Positions 1 through 6,054 of a DNA stretch of 14,180 nt are shown here, in pieces. Under the pieces are notes generated by a model. That model made no database searches. It saw nothing but the letters and a program-made list of their open reading frames with translations, and had not been told where the DNA came from. Source of the DNA: CAYLZO01 sp964387775 (lineage in GTDB: Bacteria > Chloroflexota > Anaerolineae > JAAYZQ01). A program made the position numbers and the translations under genes. The stretch spans positions 1-14,180 of the forward strand of contig CAYLZO010000135.1 in NCBI GenBank assembly GCA_964387775.1. Direction: 5' to 3'. Every line of letters begins with the position of its first letter. The stretch's first letter is position 1.

Positions 1-373
1 GATCTATGGCTCCTAGGAGAAGTTGCATGCAGCCCTCGATGGCCCCGCCGTGGTGGCGTTTGATGGTCATGATCCCGCCGGCGATGGCCGTCGTCAGCGG
101 CGCCCCGCCCGAGGCCACCGTCCGCGCGGCCAGGGCGCTGGGCGGCGTGGCGCCGTGGTCCACCGACGAGACCAGGATGGCGTCCATCAGCTTGCCGATG
201 GTTCGACTTTGTTCACCACCGGCCTCCGGCGTGGGCAGCTCGCCCTTGAGGACGAGGTAGACCATCTCGCCGAAGGAGATGCGGCCCATCAACTGGTCGA
301 TGGGGTAGCCGCGCACGGCGACCTTGTTCGGTTCGATCTTGGTGATTGCGGTTTTCCAGGTTTGTTCGCTCAT
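1..373 (-). CDS. Citryl-CoA lyase-like protein, citrate synthase superfamily (3' part missing)
   Basis: The first 124 residues are visible; the rest lies beyond the left edge. The protein looks like the short citrate-synthase-fold lyases (citryl-CoA lyase, or the C-terminal domain of ATP-citrate lyase), which split citryl-CoA into acetyl-CoA and oxaloacetate in the cytoplasm. It starts almost directly in the lyase core (GYPIDQLMGRISFGEMVYL), without the long N-terminal part of ordinary citrate synthase. D72-H73-G74 followed by PPSALAARTVAS matches the active-site DHG region, and H108-G-G-A matches the conserved H-G-G-A of the fold. The ATG at 373 has a GGGAGC ribosome-binding site about 7 bases upstream. 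It follows the nitrilase-like gene by 75 bp, with a palindromic repeat at the junction, and appears to be the distal gene of the operon containing the CoA-ligase subunits. A stand-alone citrate synthase acting in the other direction, or a lyase for another 2-hydroxy tricarboxylyl-CoA, is possible. The family call is firm; the substrate is inferred. Confidence 0.85.
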   Translation of the reverse strand, partial: MSEQTWKTAITKIEPNKVAVRGYPIDQLMGRISFGEMVYLVLKGELPTPEAGGEQSRTIGKLMDAILVSSVDHGATPPSALAARTVASGGAPLTTAIAGGIMTIKRHHGGAIEGCMQLLLGAID

Positions 374-402
374 TCAATTGCTCCCGATTCTCAAAGAATG
401 TG

Positions 403-452
403 GTAGGGGCAGGCCTTGTGCCTGCCCGGGCATCCACGAGGGATGCCCCTAC
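403..452. repeat. Palindromic interspersed element, double hairpin
   Basis: The outer arms are GTAGGGGC (403-410) and GCCCCTAC (445-452). Inside are two hairpins: GGGCAGGC (407-414) with GCCTGCCC (420-427), and GGGCATCC (428-435) with GGATGCCC (441-448). The whole could fold as a cruciform or cloverleaf. Its right end supplies the TAG stop of the nitrilase-like gene (449-451 on the minus strand). A shorter relative lies at 2471-2512. I recognise this style of GTAGGGGC...GCCCCTAC element as a common dispersed repeat in bacterial genomes, often mis-called as small proteins. Family membership is from memory; the palindrome is seen directly. Confidence 0.85.
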
Positions 453-1471
453 GTTTGTTTTCGACGCTGCCTATGCCACCGCCCCTGGACGATCAACGAG
501 TCGTCGAACAGGAACTGGAACCGGGGAATGCCGGGGATCAGCGCCCGGCCCCTGGGCACGGGCGGCAGCGTGGCCGGATCGGGCGCGCCGGGTTGCACGG
601 TCGCCACCAGCACCGCCTCGTCGTCCTGGCCGGCGCTGGCCAGCGACTCGCCGTCGGAATCGAGGATGTGGGAGCGGCCCTGCATCGGGCAGCGCAGCCA
701 GTAGCGGGTGCCCACGGCCCGCAGCACGCCCAGCGCCTCCCCCGGCTTGAGCATCGTCAGGAACGACCAGCCCTGGGGAATGGGCGAGTGGAACTCGCCG
801 CAGCGGGCGGCATAGACCAGTGGCACCCCGGCGCTCCGAGCGTGGGCGGCGCGCGCCCGGTCGAACCAATCGACGCCGTCCAGCGCGCGGCCCAGGGCGC
901 GCATCGTCTCCAGCCGGGCCAGCACCTTGCCGTCGGCATCTTCCAGTGTGCCGAGCCACAGCGGCGGCGACGAGGGCACGCACAGCAGATCGACCTGGCC
1001 CTGGTAGGCGCGGGCCGGGTCGGCAAAGACCTGGTCCCAGCAGATGAGCAGGCCGATGCGGCCCAGCGCGGTGTCGGCGATGAGGGGTTCCGTGCCCCGC
1101 TCGAAGTAGAGGTTCTCCCACAGGGCGACGTGGTTCTTGTAATAGACCCAGCGTTGACCGTCCGGTGAGACCAGCATGGCGACAATGTACGCCTTGCCGC
1201 CGACCCGGGCCGGAAAGCTGCCCACCAGGTGCACGTCCAGCCGCCGCGCCGTGTCGACGATCCAGCTTCCGGTCGGGCCGTCAAGGGGCTCGGCCAGGGT
1301 AAAGTTGTCGTCGGTGTAGGCGTAGCCAGTGCTGAACAGTTCGGGCAAGACGACGAGCTGCGCGCCCTGGGCGGCGGCATGCTCGACCAACGACTGCGCA
1401 TGGGCTAGGTTGGCTTCCACGTCCCCAACCTGGGCATCCATCTGGATGGCGGCGACGGTCAAGTCATTCAT
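449..1471 (-). CDS. Carbon-nitrogen hydrolase (nitrilase superfamily)
   Basis: This 340-residue protein hydrolyses a carbon-nitrogen bond, probably an amide or carbamoyl group, in the cytoplasm. The Glu-Lys-Cys triad is readable: E44 in VLPELF, K112 in YYKNHVALWE and C144 in LLICWDQVF. A second conserved Glu lies in the stretch after K112. It is longer than the usual 260-300 residues. The extra length is mainly an insertion after the catalytic Cys (about residues 172-210, WLGTLEDADGK onward) and a C-terminal tail (about 295-340). The ATG at 1471 lacks a clear Shine-Dalgarno sequence because heptad repeats run right up to it; no better internal start exists before the conserved AAIQMDAQVGD strand. 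The stop codon is formed by a palindromic repeat. It lies between the CoA-ligase alpha and the lyase gene, so a role linked to that pathway, such as omega-amidase-like deamidation of a keto-acid amide, is conceivable but unproven. The substrate cannot be read from sequence. Confidence 0.88.
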   Translation of the reverse strand: MNDLTVAAIQMDAQVGDVEANLAHAQSLVEHAAAQGAQLVVLPELFSTGYAYTDDNFTLAEPLDGPTGSWIVDTARRLDVHLVGSFPARVGGKAYIVAMLVSPDGQRWVYYKNHVALWENLYFERGTEPLIADTALGRIGLLICWDQVFADPARAYQGQVDLLCVPSSPPLWLGTLEDADGKVLARLETMRALGRALDGVDWFDRARAAHARSAGVPLVYAARCGEFHSPIPQGWSFLTMLKPGEALGVLRAVGTRYWLRCPMQGRSHILDSDGESLASAGQDDEAVLVATVQPGAPDPATLPPVPRGRALIPGIPRFQFLFDDSLIVQGRWHRQRRKQT

Positions 1472-1474
1472 GGT

Positions 1475-1541
1475 CGTGACTCGTGATACGTGATACGTGG
1501 TACGTGATGCGTAAGCTGGCCGTCACGCATCACGTGTCACG
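1475..1541. repeat. Heptad tandem repeat followed by an inverted repeat
   Basis: Five seven-base units run in register: CGTGACT (1475), CGTGATA (1482), CGTGATA (1489), CGTGGTA (1496), CGTGATG (1503). The last units then pair with a downstream arm: ACGTGATGCGT (1502-1512) against ACGCATCACGT (1525-1535). With two G-T pairs the stem extends to 1496-1541, with a 12-base loop. The block fills nearly all of the gap between the alpha subunit and the nitrilase-like gene and removes any obvious ribosome-binding site for the latter. The hairpin has no T-run, so it is not a typical terminator. Confidence 0.8.
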
Positions 1542-2447
1542 CTACAGATCCAGTTTGGCCAGAACTTCCTTGGTGGCCTGCGGCAAGTCGCCAAAGGCCT
1601 CGACCACCGTCGCGCCGACGGAGCGCAGGCGGTCGACCTTGCCCTCGTAGGTGCCGCGCCCGCCCTCGATGATGGCCCCGGCGTGGCTGAAACGCGTGCC
1701 GCTCTTGGCCGCTTTGCCGCCGATGTAGGCCACCACCGGCTTGGTCACCTCGCCGGCCTCGATCAGGTCGGCCACCCGCTCCTCCTGGGTGCCGCCGATC
1801 TCGCCGAACATGACGATGGCCTGGGTCTCGGGGTCCTGCTGGAAGAGCTGGACGACGTCGGGATGGGGCAGACCGATGACGGCGTCGCCGCCGACGTGGA
1901 CCAGGGTCGTGGCGCCGATGCCGGCCTGGGCCAGGTAGTAGGCCGTGCTCGACGTCATGCCCCCGCTGCGCGAGGTGACGCCCACCGGTCCGGGAAAGAA
2001 CCACTCCCGCGCCGAAGCCGCCCGCCCGCCGATCATGCCCACCACGGCCTTGCCCGGGCTGAGCACGCCCAGGCAGTTCGGCCCCGTGAAGCGGGCGCCG
2101 GCCTCCTTGGACGCCTTCGAAATCGCCAGCACGTCCCAGATGGGCACCCGGTCGGGGATGATGACCAGCAGCTTGACGCCGGCGTAAATCGCCTCCAGCG
2201 CCGCCGACTTGACGATGGGCGCCGGGATATAGAGCACCGAGACGTCGATGGGGCCGGCCTGCTCCCAGGCTTCCTGGATGGTGTCGAACACGGGCACGCC
2301 TTCGACCTCCTGGCCGCCCTTGCCGGGCGTGACGCCGGCGACGACGTTGGTGCCGTACTCGCGCATCAGCTTCGTTCGCGCCATGCCCTCGCGCCCGGTG
2401 ATGCCCTGGACGAGGACTCGTTTGGTTTGGTCTATGAGAATGGACAT
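1542..2447 (-). CDS. CoA ligase alpha subunit, succinyl-CoA synthetase/ATP-citrate lyase type (citryl-CoA synthetase-like)
   Basis: At 301 residues it has the normal length of a succinyl-CoA synthetase alpha subunit. An N-terminal CoA-binding Rossmann domain (about 1-130) contains VQGITGREG (13-21) and GVTPGKGG (38-45). The C-terminal ligase domain (about 150-300) contains GEIGGT with E216 and the phosphohistidine loop FSHAGAIIEGG with H255. SRSGGM (159-164) and GEIGGT resemble ATP-citrate lyase more than the SRSGT and GEIGGS of succinyl-CoA synthetase, and GPNCLG replaces GPNCPG. With the ACL-like beta subunit and a citryl-CoA lyase-like gene in the operon, a role in ATP-dependent activation of citrate is the best guess. 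Succinate, malate or another dicarboxylate is possible. The ATG at 2447 has a GAGGA ribosome-binding site. It follows the lipoprotein gene by 61 bp, a gap holding a palindromic repeat. The family assignment is secure; the substrate is inferred. Confidence 0.92.
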   Translation of the reverse strand: MSILIDQTKRVLVQGITGREGMARTKLMREYGTNVVAGVTPGKGGQEVEGVPVFDTIQEAWEQAGPIDVSVLYIPAPIVKSAALEAIYAGVKLLVIIPDRVPIWDVLAISKASKEAGARFTGPNCLGVLSPGKAVVGMIGGRAASAREWFFPGPVGVTSRSGGMTSSTAYYLAQAGIGATTLVHVGGDAVIGLPHPDVVQLFQQDPETQAIVMFGEIGGTQEERVADLIEAGEVTKPVVAYIGGKAAKSGTRFSHAGAIIEGGRGTYEGKVDRLRSVGATVVEAFGDLPQATKEVLAKLDL

Positions 2448-2470
2448 GGGTTATTCCTCACTGAACGTAA

Positions 2471-2512
2471 GTAGGGCGAATTGCGTGCGACCTTGGGTCG
2501 CCTGTGCCCTAC
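2471..2512. repeat. Palindromic interspersed element, short copy
   Basis: The outer arms are GTAGGGC (2471-2477) and GCCCTAC (2506-2512); the inner arms are GCGACC (2487-2492) and GGTCGC (2496-2501) around a three-base loop. It is a relative of the element at 403-452, with the same outer arm but a single inner hairpin. Like that copy, it donates a stop codon: the CTA at 2509-2511 is the TAG that ends the lipoprotein gene. Confidence 0.8.
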
Positions 2513-2868
2513 GGATAGGTTTCCGGCACGGTGCACTCGCCCCGGTAAAAGGCCCACTCCTCGCACTCGGCGCCGTTGGGAAAGACGCAGTAGCCGACCT
2601 GGCCGCCCTCTTCCTCACGGATCTCCAGTTCGTAGCCCTGCTCCACGCAATAGACCGAGGCCGGGTTGGCCACGTCCAGCGGCGACTCGAAAGTTGTATC
2701 GTCGGACGATGCTTCGGTCGGGGCCGCGGTTGGCGCTTCGGTCGGGGCCGCCGTGGGAGGCGGCGTGTCGGTGGCCGGCACCCGCGTCGGCACGGGCGTC
2801 GGCCCGCCGCCACAGGCAGCGAGCAGCAGCGAGCTCAGAATCAAAAGACTCAACAACAGACGTTTCAT
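2509..2868 (-). CDS. DUF333-domain lipoprotein
   Basis: This is a small exported lipoprotein of 119 residues. The signal peptide MKRLLLSLLILSSLLLAAC ends in a lipobox (L16-A17-A18-C19), so C19 should be lipidated. Residues 22-52 form a Pro/Thr-rich linker built on PT and APTEAPT units, typical of Chloroflexota surface lipoproteins. Residues 67-113 match the DUF333 pattern: ANPASVYCVEQG, a central GGQVGYCVFPNG, then CEEWAFYRGEC. Its four cysteines (C74, C94, C102, C112) could form two disulfides. DUF333 has no established biochemical role. The start is fixed by an ATGA overlap with the stop of the CoA-ligase beta gene, implying translational coupling; a longer in-frame extension to 3057 only reads the beta gene out of frame. 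Its place between the beta and alpha genes of one enzyme is odd. Confidence 0.88.
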   Translation of the reverse strand: MKRLLLSLLILSSLLLAACGGGPTPVPTRVPATDTPPPTAAPTEAPTAAPTEASSDDTTFESPLDVANPASVYCVEQGYELEIREEEGGQVGYCVFPNGAECEEWAFYRGECTVPETYP

Positions 2869-4442
2869 CGTTTCACCTCCAGATATTCGTCCAGGCCCGG
2901 GATGGGCAGCTCGATCTGGCCGCCGCCCGCGCCCAGGAAAAAGCAGTCCACCTCGCAGGCCAGGCACTCGATGCAGCGGCCTTTCCGGGCTTCCTCGCGG
3001 CTGATGCTCAGCTCCGGCAGGCCCTCGTCGGTCAGCGACAGGATCTGGGGCACGCATTCACGCACGCAGACCTTGCTCTCGCAGGTGGCGCAGATGCTGT
3101 GGTCGTACGTAATCGTCCCCCTGGTCACGGTCTCGAACCGGTAAAGCTGTGGTTCGCCAGTGCCCTCCGGCGCAGGTCGAGTCTGAGGCTCCACCGTCTC
3201 TCCCGTCTCGATGAGCGCGTGGAGCCGCCCGGCGCAAAAGTCGGGCGAGTCGTCCTTCTTGTAGCCTTCCACCGGAGCCGGCACCCAGCCGTTGAGCCAT
3301 TCGAGGATGGTCACGGCCTTGTCCTCGCTGTTGCCGCCCAGGCGGATGACGACCGGCACGTCGATCTGCGCCTCCAGGAAGGCCTTGACAAAGCCCCGCG
3401 CGGAGTGGAACTGCTCCTGGCTGGCCACCCCCGAGCCGGAGCCAAAGTAGCCGTCGATGGGGCCGGCGGCCATGACGATCTTGGCCGCGCGGTAGACCTT
3501 GGAGGCCGGCGGGTTGCCGCTGGTATCGACGAACGTCGCTAGCTTGTAGCCTTGCGGAGTACCGCTCCCTTCGCGGTGGCGCAACACGGCGTCCATGCTC
3601 ATCATCGAGCCGCCGCCGCCGGCGCCGTGAAAGCCGACGTAGCCCTCGCCCTTTTCGAAATCCTCGGCCATCTGGATAAAGTAAAAGGTGCCGCGATAGT
3701 CGCCGGCCTCGACGTCGTAGGCGATTCTCTCCAACTCGGTCGGCGGGCGGTCGTACTCGCGGGCGATCTCGATGCCCAGGTCCTTGTGGCGAAAGACGCC
3801 GTAATCGTCCACGGTGACGCGGCAGTCGGCGGCCATCAGGCCCCCGTCGGCCAGTTGGACCAGGGGGTTGATCTCGGCGGCGCGGGCATCGTAGCTTTGG
3901 GCCAGGTCAAAGAGGCTCTGCAGCACGCCGCCCAGCCGCAGCAGCAGCTTGCCGCCGAGGCCGGTCTGGCGGGCCAGGTCCCGCGCCTGGAAATCGAGCA
4001 GGCCGCTGCCTACGTCGACGTGCATCCGCGCCACCCTGTCCGGGTGCGCGGCGGCGATCTCTTCGATGCCGGTGCCGCCCACGCTGGAAAAGAGCACCAC
4101 CGGCTGCTGGGCCGCGTCGTCGATGATGATCCCGGCGTAGAACTCGCGGGCGATCTCGACCCGCTCCTCGACCAGTACTTGGTCCACAGTAAAGTTCTTG
4201 ACCTTCAGCCCCAGCATGTGACGGGCAGCTTCTTCGGCCTGGGCCGGATTGCTGGCCTTTTGGATGCCGCCCAGCCCCGCCCGGCCCGTGACCCAGGCCT
4301 GGGCCTTGACCATCACCTCGCCGCCCAGCTCCTCGGCGATCCGGCGCGCCTCGGCCGGCGTCCGCGCCACCCCGCCCTTGGGGACGGGGATTTTGAACTG
4401 TTTGAGCAGCTCCTTGCCTTGGTATTCGTGTAATCGTGCCAT
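2865..4442 (-). CDS. ATP-grasp CoA ligase beta subunit with C-terminal two-cluster ferredoxin domain
   Basis: The protein has 525 residues, against about 390-430 for normal beta subunits. Residues 1-230 are an ATP-grasp domain: MARLHEYQGKELL at the start, K46 in VMVKAQAW, and metal ligands N192 (in EINPLV) and D206, spaced 14 apart as in E. coli SucC. Residues 240-415 are the CoA-ligase domain, with a glycine-rich loop at 270-283. The stretch DTSGNPPASKVYRAAKIV (306-323) resembles ATP-citrate lyase's SGxPSxxxTYxYAKTIL rather than the LDVGGGA of succinyl-CoA synthetase. Residues 447-507 add eight cysteines: C451, C454, C459, C463 (CX2CX4CX3C) and C490, C493, C496, C500 (CX2CX2CX3C). This spacing fits FixX-like ferredoxins with two [4Fe-4S] clusters. 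The ATG at 4442 has an excellent GGAGGA site; an extension to 4487 would translate heptad repeats. Activation of citrate to citryl-CoA is the favoured role. How an iron-sulfur domain takes part is unknown. Confidence 0.9.
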   Translation of the reverse strand: MARLHEYQGKELLKQFKIPVPKGGVARTPAEARRIAEELGGEVMVKAQAWVTGRAGLGGIQKASNPAQAEEAARHMLGLKVKNFTVDQVLVEERVEIAREFYAGIIIDDAAQQPVVLFSSVGGTGIEEIAAAHPDRVARMHVDVGSGLLDFQARDLARQTGLGGKLLLRLGGVLQSLFDLAQSYDARAAEINPLVQLADGGLMAADCRVTVDDYGVFRHKDLGIEIAREYDRPPTELERIAYDVEAGDYRGTFYFIQMAEDFEKGEGYVGFHGAGGGGSMMSMDAVLRHREGSGTPQGYKLATFVDTSGNPPASKVYRAAKIVMAAGPIDGYFGSGSGVASQEQFHSARGFVKAFLEAQIDVPVVIRLGGNSEDKAVTILEWLNGWVPAPVEGYKKDDSPDFCAGRLHALIETGETVEPQTRPAPEGTGEPQLYRFETVTRGTITYDHSICATCESKVCVRECVPQILSLTDEGLPELSISREEARKGRCIECLACEVDCFFLGAGGGQIELPIPGLDEYLEVKR

Positions 4443-4459
4443 CGTTCCTCCAAGTTTGG

Positions 4460-4494
4460 AATTCATAATGCACAATGCACAATGCACAATTGAC
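4460..4494 (+). repeat. Heptad repeat array, left flank of the four-helix-bundle cassette
   Basis: Five seven-base units in perfect register read, on the plus strand, AATTCAT, AATGCAC, AATGCAC, AATGCAC, AATTGAC. The array lies between the four-helix-bundle gene and the ribosome-binding site of the CoA-ligase beta gene. An inverted, related five-unit array lies on the other side of the cassette at 4893-4927. Counted unit by unit from the outside, 25 of 35 positions agree. Confidence 0.85.
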
Positions 4495-4499
4495 CATGC

Positions 4500-4874
4500 T
4501 CAGCGGAGGTTTTGACGGGCGGTGCGGACGGTCGCAGAGAGGATCTTTTTGATTTCGAGGGCCTCCTGGACGATAGGCGCCATGCGCTCCATCTCGAAGA
4601 ATTCGGCATCGCGGATGAGCCGGAGCCAGTAATGCGCTTCCCGTGCTTCTTTCAGGGCGATGTTCATTTTGTTCGCGAAATCGCGCTTGCTCGCCGCCCC
4701 CAGCGCCTCCTCGACATTCGCACCCACCGATGTGGCCGACTTGAGCCACTGAGTCGCCAGGACCCCGCTTCGCACGTCCGTAGGCATGGCCCGTACCAGT
4801 TTGACAATCCGCAGGGCAAAGCAGTAAGTCCGTTCCTCAATCGGTTCCAGATCTGTGCCCTGCCTCGTTCCCAC
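4500..4874 (-). CDS. Four-helix-bundle protein of the S23 / 23S rRNA intervening-sequence family
   Basis: This 124-residue protein matches the four-helix-bundle family first seen in 23S rRNA intervening sequences and related in fold to the Avd accessory protein of diversity-generating retroelements. Hallmarks are IEERTYCFALRIVKLVRAMP near the N-terminus, QWLKSATSVGANVEEA (residues about 42-57), then SKRDFANKMNIALKEAREA and HYWLRLI. Family members form pentameric helical barrels in known structures; their cellular role is unclear. The start is a GTG at 4874, with GAGAGG upstream. It interrupts the dehydrogenase to CoA-ligase series and is bracketed by inverted heptad arrays, so it looks like an independent insertion rather than a pathway member. 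No reverse transcriptase or rRNA is nearby. Confidence 0.9.
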   Translation of the reverse strand: MGTRQGTDLEPIEERTYCFALRIVKLVRAMPTDVRSGVLATQWLKSATSVGANVEEALGAASKRDFANKMNIALKEAREAHYWLRLIRDAEFFEMERMAPIVQEALEIKKILSATVRTARQNLR

Positions 4875-4892
4875 CAGACCCTCTCATTCACT

Positions 4893-4927
4893 GTGAATTG
4901 TCATTTGTGCATTGTTATTTGTGCCTT
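4893..4927 (-). repeat. Heptad repeat array, right flank of the four-helix-bundle cassette
   Basis: Read on the minus strand from the dehydrogenase stop codon, the units are AAGGCAC, AAATAAC, AATGCAC, AAATGAC, AATTCAC. They share the AAxxxAC pattern of the array at 4460-4494 and point towards it, so the two form imperfect 35-bp inverted repeats. The first unit begins on the last base of the dehydrogenase TGA stop. Confidence 0.75.
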
Positions 4928-6027
4928 CACAGGTCGTACTCGACGCCCAGGTCGGCCGCGATCTGCTTCAGGCTGGCCTCGACCTTGGGGCCGAGGGGGA
5001 TGCCGTCCTCGCTGCGGCGGTCGTACTCTTCGTACTCTTTTTCGCCGTGGACGTAGATGCGCTCGGCGCCCTGAGCCAGGTCGCCTGTTTTCAGCTCGCG
5101 GAGGACCGTGTCCATGTCGGCCTTGAACGCCGCCGGATCGCGGAAGGCGTCCACTCGCCAGGCGCCGAAAAAGTGACCCAGGTTGGCGGGCAGCGGCCGG
5201 CCCTCGGCGTCCTTGGGATAGACGTGGGTCAGGAAGGCCGCGCCGGGCAGCACGGCCGACAGGATCTCGACCATCATGCCCATGCCGTAGCCCTTGTGGC
5301 CGCCCATCTCCTCGCCGGCGCCGCCCAGGGGCAGCAGCCCGCCGCCGGCTCGCGTGATAAAGTTGTCCAGCACGCGGCCCGGATCGTCGGTGGGCACGCC
5401 CCGCTCGTCGGTGGCCCAGCCCAGCGGGATCGATTTGTCCTGCCGGTCATAGACCTCCAGCTTGCCGCGCGGCACAGTGCTCGTCGCCATGTCCATGACA
5501 AAGGGCCGCTCCTCGTCCGCCGGCACGGCCAGGGCGATGGGGTTGGTGCCGTACGTGGCGTTGCGGCCAAAGGTGGGGGCCACCAGCACGGCGGCGTTGG
5601 TCGTCGAGATGCCGATCATGTCCTGCTCCAGGGCCATCATGGCATAGTAGCCGGCGATGCCATAGTGGTTGCTGTTGCGCACCGTGGCAAAGCCGCAGCC
5701 GTATTCCTGCGCCTTTTCGATGGCGGCCGTCATGGCCCGGTGGCTGACCGGCTGGCCCAGCCCGGCCCCGGCCTCGAACGTGATCGTCGTCGGCGTTTCG
5801 ACGACCACCTTTTCGTCGGGCCGGGCGATCATCACGCCGTCGCGCAGGCCGTTGACGTAACGCGCCAGCCGGGCCACGCCGTGGGAGTCGATGCCCCGCA
5901 GGTTGGCCTCGACCAGCACGTCGGCCGTGATGCGGGCGTCCTCGGGCGATACGCCCATCTCGGTGAACACGCGGACACAAAAATCACGCAGGGGATCTGC
6001 GCGGACGATGCTTGCAACTTCTGTCAT
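4927..6027 (-). CDS. Malate/L-lactate dehydrogenase family (Ldh_2) NAD(P)-dependent oxidoreductase
   Basis: At 366 residues it has normal length for the Ldh_2 family (PF02615), which includes malate, L-lactate, ureidoglycolate and 2,3-diketogulonate dehydrogenases and uses a non-Rossmann NAD(P) fold. Conserved elements are GIDSHGV with catalytic-region H49, the NSNHYGIAGYYAM loop with H121, STTNAA, YGTNPIA (159-165) and MGGHKGYGMG (241-250). It interconverts a 2-hydroxy acid and a 2-oxo acid in the cytoplasm. The ATG at 6027 has a GGAGAGGG site about 7 bases upstream; an in-frame extension to 6135 would read through heptad repeats and has no ribosome-binding site. Upstream in the same direction is the TPR-HTH gene, and downstream is the four-helix cassette and then the CoA ligase. 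Oxaloacetate reduction to malate would suit a citrate-cleavage operon, but the family's substrate range is wide. Confidence 0.9.
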   Translation of the reverse strand: MTEVASIVRADPLRDFCVRVFTEMGVSPEDARITADVLVEANLRGIDSHGVARLARYVNGLRDGVMIARPDEKVVVETPTTITFEAGAGLGQPVSHRAMTAAIEKAQEYGCGFATVRNSNHYGIAGYYAMMALEQDMIGISTTNAAVLVAPTFGRNATYGTNPIALAVPADEERPFVMDMATSTVPRGKLEVYDRQDKSIPLGWATDERGVPTDDPGRVLDNFITRAGGGLLPLGGAGEEMGGHKGYGMGMMVEILSAVLPGAAFLTHVYPKDAEGRPLPANLGHFFGAWRVDAFRDPAAFKADMDTVLRELKTGDLAQGAERIYVHGEKEYEEYDRRSEDGIPLGPKVEASLKQIAADLGVEYDL

Positions 6028-6054
6028 TTTCGCCCTCTCCTCGCTGGGTTTCTC

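Larger units (their letters stand above)
4460..4927 (-). mobile_element. Possible small mobile cassette (four-helix-bundle gene between inverted heptad arrays)
   Basis: A single small gene unrelated to its neighbours is bounded by two 35-bp heptad arrays in inverted orientation, each abutting a neighbouring gene: one touches the dehydrogenase stop codon, the other the leader of the CoA-ligase beta gene. Base use inside looks less GC-biased than in the adjacent genes (judged by eye). No transposase and no target-site duplication is evident, so mobility would need to be in trans. The arrangement is seen directly; mobility is inferred. Confidence 0.35.

Noticed and set aside
213..437. Small minus-strand ORF starting MDARAGTRPAPTT
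   Set aside because: Its start lies in the palindromic repeat at 403-452 and the rest reads the citryl-CoA lyase gene out of frame; such peptides are a known artefact of this repeat type.
1496..1541. Inverted repeat between the alpha subunit and nitrilase-like genes as a rho-independent terminator
   Set aside because: No T-run follows on either strand and the loop is 12 bases; it is better explained as part of the repeat block.
4443..4487. N-terminal extension of the CoA-ligase beta subunit
   Set aside because: The extra residues are translated heptad repeats. The ATG at 4442 has an excellent ribosome-binding site and begins the conserved LHEYQGKELL.
4460..4494. Heptad arrays considered as a CRISPR array
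   Set aside because: Units are seven bases with no spacers; no cas genes are present.
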